Below are positions 39,993-47,389 of a stretch of DNA of 64,000 nt, piece by piece (within the stretch, counting starts at the first letter, position 1; every line of letters starts with the position of its first letter). Both the position numbers and the translations under genes were made by a program. Under the pieces are notes generated by a model. The model was not told the DNA's origin and did not search any database. It worked only from the letters and a program-made list of their open reading frames with translations. Origin of the DNA: an uncultured Bacteroidales bacterium (GTDB lineage: Bacteria; Bacteroidota; Bacteroidia; Bacteroidales; Paludibacteraceae); the NCBI GenBank assembly GCA_902785605.1, contig CACZZL010000010.1, forward strand, positions 1 to 64,000, given 5' to 3'.

Positions 39993-41468
39993 ATGGAAGA
40001 TAAAAATTATTGCATGAGTTCGTACTTAACATTTCGTTATGTAGAAGATTCTAATAAGCAGTTTAAAGAAGGTTTACATCATACTTTGGATATCCCCTAT
40101 CCAGAGGATCAAAAAGTATTGGTGCACACGGCTGCAGACATTGCTAAGGCATATAAAGAGATGTTTGCTGAGAAGCAGAAAAATACAAAACTGGGTATTT
40201 TGCTATCGGGAGGAATGGATTCTGCTTGTTTGGCTGCTTTCTTGAAACCGGGTACGGACGCTTATACGTTCCGCTTCATGGATGGAACATTCTCGACAGG
40301 CGATATGGAACGTGCGAAACTCTATGCGGAGAAATATAAGTTGAATCTGCATTACGTGGACATCAATTTTGATATCGTAAAGAAGCATCTTCCTGCATTG
40401 ATGAAGATGAAAGGTGCTCCAGTGCATTCGATTGAGCCGCAAATTATGGAGGCAGCGCTACAGGCAAAGAAAGACGGAGTGGAGCAAATTGTAGCTGCTG
40501 ACGGTAGTGATTTGGTGTTTGGTGGCATGGATAAGATGCTTTCTAAAGATTGGAATTTTGATGAGTGGGTAGATTTCTACACATTCTTGGATCCGAAGAA
40601 AGTACTCAAAGAACCGGTGTCTATGGCTCATATCTATGAGCGCTATCGTTTGCCGAATAACAAGATAGATTTCTTGCGCTTCCAAGATGAGATATTTGCT
40701 CACGAGTCGAGTGGCTCGTACTGCAATGCGGTTATAACTGCGGGCATGAAGTATGTACCGCTCTTTGATCCATCTGGAATGGTGAAAATGGCAGATCCAT
40801 TGGATTTGGAACGAGTACGCAGAGGAGAGTCTAAATATCTCATCCGCGAGTTATTCCATATGTGCTATCCGGAAATTCCTATTCCGGAAAAGACTCCGAT
40901 GCCTCGTCCGGTTGATATCTATTTCAAGGATTGGCAAGGTCCGACGCGTCCGGAGTTCCGCAGAGATATAGACATGGCTTCTCTAACAGGAAACCAGAAA
41001 TGGTTGCTATATTGCTTGCAAGAGTTTCTGAATATGGTGGATCCTATAAAAATTGGATATACGACGGGCGTATATGATTTGTTTCATATAGGACACCTTA
41101 ATCTTCTCCGCAAAGCGAAATCTCAATGTGACTATCTCATCGTTGGTGTTTCAACCGATGATTTAGTGGAATACAAAGGCAAACGTTCTGTTATTCCGTT
41201 TGAAGAACGCAAAGAGATAGTGGGTGCTATCAAATATGTGGATGAAGTGGTCACTCAGGAGAATATGGACAAACTCGGAGCGTGGAAGAAGTACCACTTT
41301 GACGTCATGTTTGTTGGCGACGATTGGAAAGGAACCGACAAGTGGAACAAAATTGAAGCGGATCTCGCGCAGGTTGGAGCAAAAGTGGTCTATTTCCCAT
41401 ACACAAAAGGAACAAGTAGCACACTTATTAATGAAACATTGATACGATTGAGAGAAGGCGACAAATAA
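39993..41468 (+). CDS. Asparagine-synthetase-like / cytidylyltransferase fusion
   Basis: A 491-residue protein of two enzymes. Residues 1-340 are an asparagine-synthetase-type ATP-pyrophosphatase domain (PP-loop LSGGMDSACL at 70-79, VAADGSDLVFGGMD, and HESSGSYCNA) without the glutaminase domain that supplies ammonia in true AsnB. Residues 350-491 are a TagD/GCT-like cytidylyltransferase (GYTTGVYDLFHIGH, VGVSTDDLVEYKGK, GTSSTLI). The first would adenylate a carboxylate or amidate a substrate, the second would make a CDP-activated alcohol. The fusion, with amidohydrolase upstream and LicD overlapping by 1 bp downstream, points to a dedicated CDP-linked donor. Substrate unknown. Confidence 0.85.
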   Translation: MEDKNYCMSSYLTFRYVEDSNKQFKEGLHHTLDIPYPEDQKVLVHTAADIAKAYKEMFAEKQKNTKLGILLSGGMDSACLAAFLKPGTDAYTFRFMDGTFSTGDMERAKLYAEKYKLNLHYVDINFDIVKKHLPALMKMKGAPVHSIEPQIMEAALQAKKDGVEQIVAADGSDLVFGGMDKMLSKDWNFDEWVDFYTFLDPKKVLKEPVSMAHIYERYRLPNNKIDFLRFQDEIFAHESSGSYCNAVITAGMKYVPLFDPSGMVKMADPLDLERVRRGESKYLIRELFHMCYPEIPIPEKTPMPRPVDIYFKDWQGPTRPEFRRDIDMASLTGNQKWLLYCLQEFLNMVDPIKIGYTTGVYDLFHIGHLNLLRKAKSQCDYLIVGVSTDDLVEYKGKRSVIPFEERKEIVGAIKYVDEVVTQENMDKLGAWKKYHFDVMFVGDDWKGTDKWNKIEADLAQVGAKVVYFPYTKGTSSTLINETLIRLREGDK

Positions 41469-42286
41469 TGGAAGATTTTTCAAGATATAACGGGGAAGGA
41501 ACTGTATTGCGTAAAGCGCAAATACGGATGTTTGAGATGATGGTTGAGGTGGATAAAATCTTACGCGCTCATCATATTGACTATTGGCTTGAGGGTGGCA
41601 CGTTATTAGGAGCCATCCGGCATAGAGGTTTTATTCCCTGGGATGATGATGTCGATATTACTGTTCGAAAAGAAGACTTCCCCCAAGTGCGTCAGTTGTT
41701 AATAAACGAACTGCCGGAGCAATTCACCTTTCAAGATACGGAACTGGATAATAACGAGTGGAGCGGAATAGCTAGGGTGAGGGATAAAAAATCCTATTGC
41801 CATATGCCGCTATTCAGCCGTTATAAAGAACAGGGAATATGGGTGGATATCTTTCAAGTAGAGCACATGTATTCCATGAAACTGACTCTGTTTATAGATT
41901 TCTTCTACGCGAGAGCATTTCGCGAGATTCACCATTTTGGAGATGTGGCTTATAAAAATCCTATCCGTCGATACGTGGTTAAAGTTATAGCGTATCTTCT
42001 TTATCCTTTATGTCTGTTGATGGTTTGTATCGCAAGGCTGTTAAGTAAACGCAATCCCGTAGGTTTGCTCAATTACACATTCCCCGTCAAGCATCCCAGA
42101 CCTAAATATTTAGAGGATATATACCCATTGATTGAGGTAGAGTTTGAAGGACACAAATTTCTTGCCCCGCATAACTATGATCATTATTTGAGGTTACTAT
42201 ACGGGGACTATATGCAAATTCCTCCAGAGGATCAGCGCATATCTCATTTAGGCAAAGGAGAAAACGTGGTCGAGTTTTATGATTAA
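41468..42286 (+). CDS. LicD-family phosphotransferase
   Basis: A 272-residue LicD protein. The nucleotidyltransferase-fold motif GGTLLGAIRHRGFIPWDDDV (about residues 42-61) is intact, with paired aspartates for metal binding, and YLEDIYPLIEVEFEGHKFLA near the C terminus is typical. LicD enzymes move phosphocholine, phosphoglycerol or similar groups from CDP donors to sugars. A hydrophobic stretch near residues 175-195 suggests membrane association. It starts on the last base of the fusion gene, so it very likely uses the donor made by that enzyme. Confidence 0.88.
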   Translation: MEDFSRYNGEGTVLRKAQIRMFEMMVEVDKILRAHHIDYWLEGGTLLGAIRHRGFIPWDDDVDITVRKEDFPQVRQLLINELPEQFTFQDTELDNNEWSGIARVRDKKSYCHMPLFSRYKEQGIWVDIFQVEHMYSMKLTLFIDFFYARAFREIHHFGDVAYKNPIRRYVVKVIAYLLYPLCLLMVCIARLLSKRNPVGLLNYTFPVKHPRPKYLEDIYPLIEVEFEGHKFLAPHNYDHYLRLLYGDYMQIPPEDQRISHLGKGENVVEFYD

Positions 42287-42298
42287 ATTTTTCTAATT

Positions 42299-42853
42299 AT
42301 GTCGAGACTTATAGATGTATTCCATTCCATTTTTGTTTATCCCTTTAGATTTAAATCTTTCGGGAAGCGGAGTAAAATAGTATCCCCAATGACTTTGAGA
42401 GGCGAAAGGTATATGGAAGTGGGAAATAATGTCTATGTTGCACATTCTGCGTATTTGACTGTAGATACACGCTATCCCGGACATATACGAATAGAAGATG
42501 GCTGCCACTTTGGTCATCTTAACCATATCGTCTCAGCATCATCGATAGTAATTGAGAAAGATGTACTTACAGCGGATAGAGTAACTATCTTAGATGCTTC
42601 TCACCAATATCGCGATATAACGATCCCGATTTGGAAACAGCCTTTAGATAATCTTCGTCAAGTTACTATAGGCGAAGGATCATGGTTAGGAGAAAATGTT
42701 TGCGTTTTAAGCGCTTCTATCGGTAAGCATTGTGTTATCGGTGCCAATTCCGTTGTTGTAGATGATATTCCGGATTTTTCTATAGCAGTAGGAGCGCCTG
42801 CACGAGTAGTCAAACAATATGATAGTCAAACCCAATCATGGAAAAAAGTATGA
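42299..42853 (+). CDS. Hexapeptide-repeat acyltransferase
   Basis: A 184-residue left-handed beta-helix acyltransferase (maltose/xenobiotic O-acetyltransferase type). Hexapeptide repeats run from about residue 60 (IRIEDGCHFGHLNHIVSASS) to the end, with the closing IGKHCVIGANSVVVDDIPDF and AVGAPARVVKQYD. It would transfer acetyl or another acyl group to a sugar of the glycan. Its 3' end overlaps the next glycosyltransferase by 16 bp. Confidence 0.85.
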   Translation: MSRLIDVFHSIFVYPFRFKSFGKRSKIVSPMTLRGERYMEVGNNVYVAHSAYLTVDTRYPGHIRIEDGCHFGHLNHIVSASSIVIEKDVLTADRVTILDASHQYRDITIPIWKQPLDNLRQVTIGEGSWLGENVCVLSASIGKHCVIGANSVVVDDIPDFSIAVGAPARVVKQYDSQTQSWKKV

Positions 42854-43920
42854 AAATTTTATCAATCATCATTCCGACATATAATATGGAGGCACTATTG
42901 CCTCGTTGTTTGGATAGTTTGGTGGCTGCGCAAGGCGCAGAGGAATATCTGGAGGCTATTGTTGTCAATGACGGTAGTAAAGATCATTCGCTTGAAGTGG
43001 CGCAACAATATGCGAACAAGTATCCGAATATTGTGCGAGTGATTGATAAACCGAATGGCAATTACGGATCTACTATTAATGCCGCACTGCCTGTTGTGAA
43101 AGGCAAGTACGTAAAAATATTAGATTCAGATGATTGGTTTGACACGGAGGTGTTATCATCCTATTTGAAAGAGTTAGGACAGAAGGATTCAGATATGTTT
43201 GTCACTCACTTTACGCAAATAGGTGCAACAACACGTGAAGTGGTGAAATACAATACAATGGGACGCGAGCCATATGAATATGGGAAGGTGTATGATTTGG
43301 ATGAGGTGTTACAAGGAGGGTACATCCGTTATTTTTTGATGCATGCTCTAACCTACCGCACAGAATTGCTGCGTACGATAGACTATCGTCAAACAGAGGG
43401 AATTAGTTATACTGATACAGAATGGTCATGTTATCCTACCTTTTATGCCAAAACAATTTGTTTTTGTAATCTGAATCTATATCAGTATAATCTTGATAGA
43501 GAAGGGCAAACAATGGATCCGAAAGTGATGCAAAAGAGTGCGAACCAATTGCAGATATTGACGGATAACATGATTGCTTACTATGAAGCACATATTTCTG
43601 AAGTATCAGAAAGTCGTCATAAATGGTTGGTGCTATATTTCTCCAATCGAATGCGGATGCTATACAAGTTATATTTACTAGATATGCCCCGTGCTGATTT
43701 CCATGCAGAGGATGTCATGAAGTTGGATGCTAAATATTTGCTGATATGTAAGAAGTACGGATGGACTATAAAGCTTTATCCAGAGAATAAAATCTTGCGT
43801 ACCGAATATATATCCTATTGGCGAAAGTATCACCGGCGTTGGCCAGCATGGTATGAACAATGCAACAGAATGCTGGATATAGTGATGAGAGGGTTGTATG
43901 TTAAAATTTTCAGAAGATGA
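42838..43920 (+). CDS. Glycosyltransferase family 2
   Basis: A 360-residue GT-A enzyme: LSIIIPTYNMEALLPRCLDS at the start, VVNDGSKDHSLEVAQ, and the metal-binding KILDSDDWFDTEV near residue 95. ATG 42838 is used; ATG 42850 (MKILSII) is equally possible. It overlaps glf by 4 bp. The family builds glycan repeat units from nucleotide sugars; donor and acceptor are not evident. Confidence 0.85.
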   Translation: MEKSMKILSIIIPTYNMEALLPRCLDSLVAAQGAEEYLEAIVVNDGSKDHSLEVAQQYANKYPNIVRVIDKPNGNYGSTINAALPVVKGKYVKILDSDDWFDTEVLSSYLKELGQKDSDMFVTHFTQIGATTREVVKYNTMGREPYEYGKVYDLDEVLQGGYIRYFLMHALTYRTELLRTIDYRQTEGISYTDTEWSCYPTFYAKTICFCNLNLYQYNLDREGQTMDPKVMQKSANQLQILTDNMIAYYEAHISEVSESRHKWLVLYFSNRMRMLYKLYLLDMPRADFHAEDVMKLDAKYLLICKKYGWTIKLYPENKILRTEYISYWRKYHRRWPAWYEQCNRMLDIVMRGLYVKIFRR

Positions 43921-45041
43921 AAAAATATGATTATCTGATAGTCGGTTCCGGTTTGTTCGGGGCTGTGTGCGCATGGCGAATTCATCAGATGGGGAAAACT
44001 TGTTTGGTGATTGACAAGCGAGAACACAAAGGCGGAAATGTGTATTGTGAGGATGTGGAAGGTATTCATGTGCATAAATACGGTGCCCATATCTTCCATA
44101 CATCTAACAAGCAAGTATGGGATTTTGTCAATTCCTTAGTGCCATTTAATAGATATACGAATAGTCCTGTTGCCAATTATCACGGAGAGTTATATAACTT
44201 GCCGTTTAACATGAACACGTTCTGCCAAATGTGGGCGGATGTAAAAACTCCTCAAGAGGCTGAGGCTCGTATTCAAGAACAAAAGGCTGAGGCTATTACT
44301 GCATTAGGCGGACGAGAACCACAAAATTTGGAGGAACAAGCGCTATGTTTGGTAGGAAAGGATATTTTCAATAAACTCATCAAAGAATACACGGAGAAAC
44401 AATGGGGTAGAGCCTGTAAGGATCTGCCGGCATTCATTATCAAGCGTCTTCCCGTGCGGTTTGTATTTGATAATAACTACTTTAATGATTTATATCAAGG
44501 AATTCCTATTGGCGGGTATAATTTGCTGATAGAGAAATTATTAGAAGGATGCGATGTGCAAACGAATTGTGATTTCTTTACCACATATCGAGATAATTGG
44601 CGGGAAATAGCAGATAAGTTGGTCTATACAGGTCAATTGGATGAGTATTTTGATTTTTGTTTGGGGCGTTTAGACTGGAGAACGGTATCGTTTAAGACAC
44701 GAATTGAGGATATGCCGAACTATCAGGGGAATGCCGTGATAAACTATACTTCACACGAGCAGCCTTTTACGCGTGTGATAGAGCATAAGCATTTTGAGAT
44801 GTTCGGTCAGGCGGTGTATGAATGTCCTAAGACAGTAGTGAGCGAGGAATATAGTACGGAGTATAAACCGGGCATGGAACCGTATTATCCGGTGAATGAT
44901 GAGCGTAATAATGCTTTAGCGGAGCAGTATAAACAATTAGCCGCCCAAGAAAAGGATGTTCTATTCGGCGGCCGTTTGGCGGAGTATAAATATTATGATA
45001 TGGCTCCTATTATTGAGCGTGCTTTGGAGATTGAATTATAA
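43917..45041 (+). CDS. glf: UDP-galactopyranose mutase
   Basis: A 374-residue FAD enzyme converting UDP-galactopyranose to UDP-galactofuranose. FAD-binding YLIVGSGLFGAVCAWRI, the IDKREHKGGN loop, HKYGAHIFHTSNKQVWDFVN and the late FGGRLAEYKYYDM are all typical. It indicates galactofuranose in the surface glycan. The following stretch holds only the tail of a glycosyltransferase, so the enzyme that used the Galf may be lost. Confidence 0.95.
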   Translation: MKKYDYLIVGSGLFGAVCAWRIHQMGKTCLVIDKREHKGGNVYCEDVEGIHVHKYGAHIFHTSNKQVWDFVNSLVPFNRYTNSPVANYHGELYNLPFNMNTFCQMWADVKTPQEAEARIQEQKAEAITALGGREPQNLEEQALCLVGKDIFNKLIKEYTEKQWGRACKDLPAFIIKRLPVRFVFDNNYFNDLYQGIPIGGYNLLIEKLLEGCDVQTNCDFFTTYRDNWREIADKLVYTGQLDEYFDFCLGRLDWRTVSFKTRIEDMPNYQGNAVINYTSHEQPFTRVIEHKHFEMFGQAVYECPKTVVSEEYSTEYKPGMEPYYPVNDERNNALAEQYKQLAAQEKDVLFGGRLAEYKYYDMAPIIERALEIEL

Positions 45042-45051
45042 GGAGTACTAA

Positions 45052-45252
45052 TTAAGTAAAGAGTCTGCATTAGCAGGTTTTATTGAAGAGAATAAGTTGG
45101 GTATAACTATCAATTCTTTGTTCGATATTGAGACTGCGATGAAGAATCTTTCTGCAGAAGATATGTTGTCAATTAGGGAAAACGTTTCTGAGATGTCCGA
45201 ACGATTAAGAGACGGAGATATGTTGGGTAGTATTATTCGAGAAATCGTTTAA
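45052..45252 (+). pseudogene. Remnant of a glycosyltransferase (3' end only)
   Basis: An open stretch of 66 codons without start (LSKESALAGFIEENKLGITI ... SIIREIV, stop 45250-45252) reads like the C terminus of a galactofuranosyltransferase-type enzyme, with the usual SALAGFIEENKLG and SIRENVSEMSERL features. A stop codon (45049-45051) precedes it and no N-terminal part is found. Position directly after glf supports an origin as a Galf transferase. Identification from memory of the family; moderately certain. Confidence 0.55.
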
Positions 45253-45328
45253 TCGGAATTTTATAATTGTAGCACTTTTTGAAATGTATTTTAGAAGAAT
45301 AAGTTAAGATTATTAAAGAAGAAAAAAT

Positions 45329-46288
45329 ATGAATATTTTAGTTACAGGAGCGGGAGGAATGGTTGGCTCGCATATGGTGGAAATACTCCATGAAAAGGGA
45401 CATAATGTGTTGGGGACATATTATAAACCGACGACCAATATCCATGAAATCAACCCTGCCATTAAGATGGTTGAGTGTGATGTGCGTTACTATCAAGCTG
45501 TAGAACGCATCATTCGAGATTTCCGTCCGGATCAGATATTCCATCTTGCAGCGCAAAGTTATCCTACCGTTTCATGGGATCATCCACAAGCTACTATTGA
45601 TACGAACATCAATGGTACGATCAATGTGTACGAAAGTATTAAAAGCGTGCGTAAGGATAATCCCGATTATGATCCTATCGTTATAGTCGCATGCTCCAGT
45701 GCTGAATACGGACAGACGTTGAATGAATTGGAAGACCCATATGTAAAGGAGACGGCAGAGTTGAAACCGCTTCATCCTTACGGGGTGAGCAAAGTAGGGC
45801 AGGATTTGCTATCTTACCAGTACTTTATGAACGATAAGATTCGCTGTATACGTGTGCGTATTTTTAATTCAACGGGCACTCGTAAGATCAATGATGTAAC
45901 TTCGGACTTTACGAAACGTGCTATTCTGGCAGAACGAAGCGGAGTATATGAATTAAGAGTAGGGAATCTGAATACCAAGCGTGCTATTATGGATCAGCGC
46001 GATTTGATTGAAGGATTATTGCTGCTTGCGGAAAAAGGAAAGGTCGGGGATGTTTATAACCTCTCATCCGAACATTGTTATGTGATGAGGGATATTGTTA
46101 CGATGATAGAGAAACAATTAGGGCACAAGTTTGACATCAAAGTTGATCCGCAGTTGCTTCGTCCGACAGACGAAAGAATAATCATCGGTAATATTGACAA
46201 ATTAAAGAACGACACCGGATGGGCGCAGAAAATTCCTATGGAGCAGACGGTAGCAGATATGTTGGACTATTGGAGAAAAACATTATAA
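45329..46288 (+). CDS. GDP-mannose 4,6-dehydratase-like SDR enzyme
   Basis: A 319-residue extended short-chain dehydrogenase. Rossmann motif VTGAGGMVGSHMVEIL, catalytic serine/threonine region ACSSAEYG, YGVSK (YxxxK) and the downstream RAIMDQRDLIEGLLLLAEKG are those of GDP-mannose 4,6-dehydratases and related GDP-6-deoxy-hexulose reductases. It probably makes or reduces a GDP-4-keto-6-deoxy sugar; which reaction cannot be decided. It is followed 1 bp later by a glycosyltransferase that may use the product. Confidence 0.8.
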   Translation: MNILVTGAGGMVGSHMVEILHEKGHNVLGTYYKPTTNIHEINPAIKMVECDVRYYQAVERIIRDFRPDQIFHLAAQSYPTVSWDHPQATIDTNINGTINVYESIKSVRKDNPDYDPIVIVACSSAEYGQTLNELEDPYVKETAELKPLHPYGVSKVGQDLLSYQYFMNDKIRCIRVRIFNSTGTRKINDVTSDFTKRAILAERSGVYELRVGNLNTKRAIMDQRDLIEGLLLLAEKGKVGDVYNLSSEHCYVMRDIVTMIEKQLGHKFDIKVDPQLLRPTDERIIIGNIDKLKNDTGWAQKIPMEQTVADMLDYWRKTL

Positions 46289-46289
46289 A

Positions 46290-47375
46290 ATGAAAGTATT
46301 ATTTATTCGTTATAAAAAGTCGAAAGGTATTTTCGAGGGAGGCGAGCAAGGAACAGAAGAGAAATTCCGGGCTTTGAGTGCCGCTGTTGATAACAACATC
46401 GACACCTATTATATTCATGATGAGAATAAGAGGAGGACGCTTAAAGATTATGCAGTCGGACTATGGTATTTCCCGCGGGGCTATTTCTTCGGACTAACAC
46501 CACGTCGAGTGAATGAAATAATAAGTATCTCTTCTCAATATGATGTGATCTGGATAGACAGAAGTATATTCGGTATATTAGCCAAGAAACTGAAAGAAAG
46601 TCAATACAAAGGAAAGATTGTAGGATTCTTCCATAATGTAGAGACGATATACTTTGATGCCAAACTATCCAGGCGGATGCCATTCAGACGTCTTATTCTG
46701 CGGTGCGTGGATAAAAACGACCGTTGGACATGTCTGTATTGTGACAAGATTGTAACGCTCACTAAGCGTGATAGCGAGACAATTAATCATCTTTATCAAC
46801 GCAAGGCAGACAAATGTATTCCCATTCTATTCCGTGATAAATATCAAAAAGAGGATTATCCGAAAGGACTGACAGATACAAAACCCTTATGTACGATACT
46901 GGCTGCATACTTTGCACCCAATAATGAAGGAGTACTGTGGTTTGTTAGAAATGTCCTGCCTAAAGTGGATGTGAGATTTCGAATTGTTGGGAAGGGAATG
47001 GGCCGATTGAAAGATGAGCATCCTGAATTAGCCAATATAGAAGTTTGCAGTGACGTTCCTGATTTAGTACCCTATTTTGAAGCTGCCGATGTGATGGTGT
47101 TGCCGATCTTTGCGGGTAGCGGAATGAAAGTGAAGACCTGTGAGAGTTTGATGTATGGCAAGAACATCATTGCGACGGACGAGGCACTGGAAGGGTATGC
47201 GATTGAAGAAGGCAAGAGCGCATGGCGGTGCAACACCCCGGAGGAGTTCGTTCAAACGATACAGGATTTTATTCAGCATCCGCGGCCGAAGTATAATGAG
47301 GCTGCACGGCAGTGTTTCTTGGAGAACTATTCCAACGACGCTGTGGAGCGGAAATTTAAAGAGCTACTCAGTTGA
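46290..47375 (+). CDS. Glycosyltransferase family 4-type
   Basis: A 361-residue GT-B enzyme. The C-terminal donor domain carries LAAYFAPNNEGVLWFVRNVL, FRIVGKGMGRLKDEHPELAN and the catalytic-loop region VLPIFAGSGMKVKTCESLMY. It is the last gene of the plus-strand glycan cluster; its stop is 14 bp from the stop of the convergent YfhO-like gene. Codon use is still AT-rich at the start and becomes more GC-rich near the end, close to the island border. Confidence 0.83.
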   Translation: MKVLFIRYKKSKGIFEGGEQGTEEKFRALSAAVDNNIDTYYIHDENKRRTLKDYAVGLWYFPRGYFFGLTPRRVNEIISISSQYDVIWIDRSIFGILAKKLKESQYKGKIVGFFHNVETIYFDAKLSRRMPFRRLILRCVDKNDRWTCLYCDKIVTLTKRDSETINHLYQRKADKCIPILFRDKYQKEDYPKGLTDTKPLCTILAAYFAPNNEGVLWFVRNVLPKVDVRFRIVGKGMGRLKDEHPELANIEVCSDVPDLVPYFEAADVMVLPIFAGSGMKVKTCESLMYGKNIIATDEALEGYAIEEGKSAWRCNTPEEFVQTIQDFIQHPRPKYNEAARQCFLENYSNDAVERKFKELLS

Positions 47376-47389
47376 GCAGCTCTTTTTCT

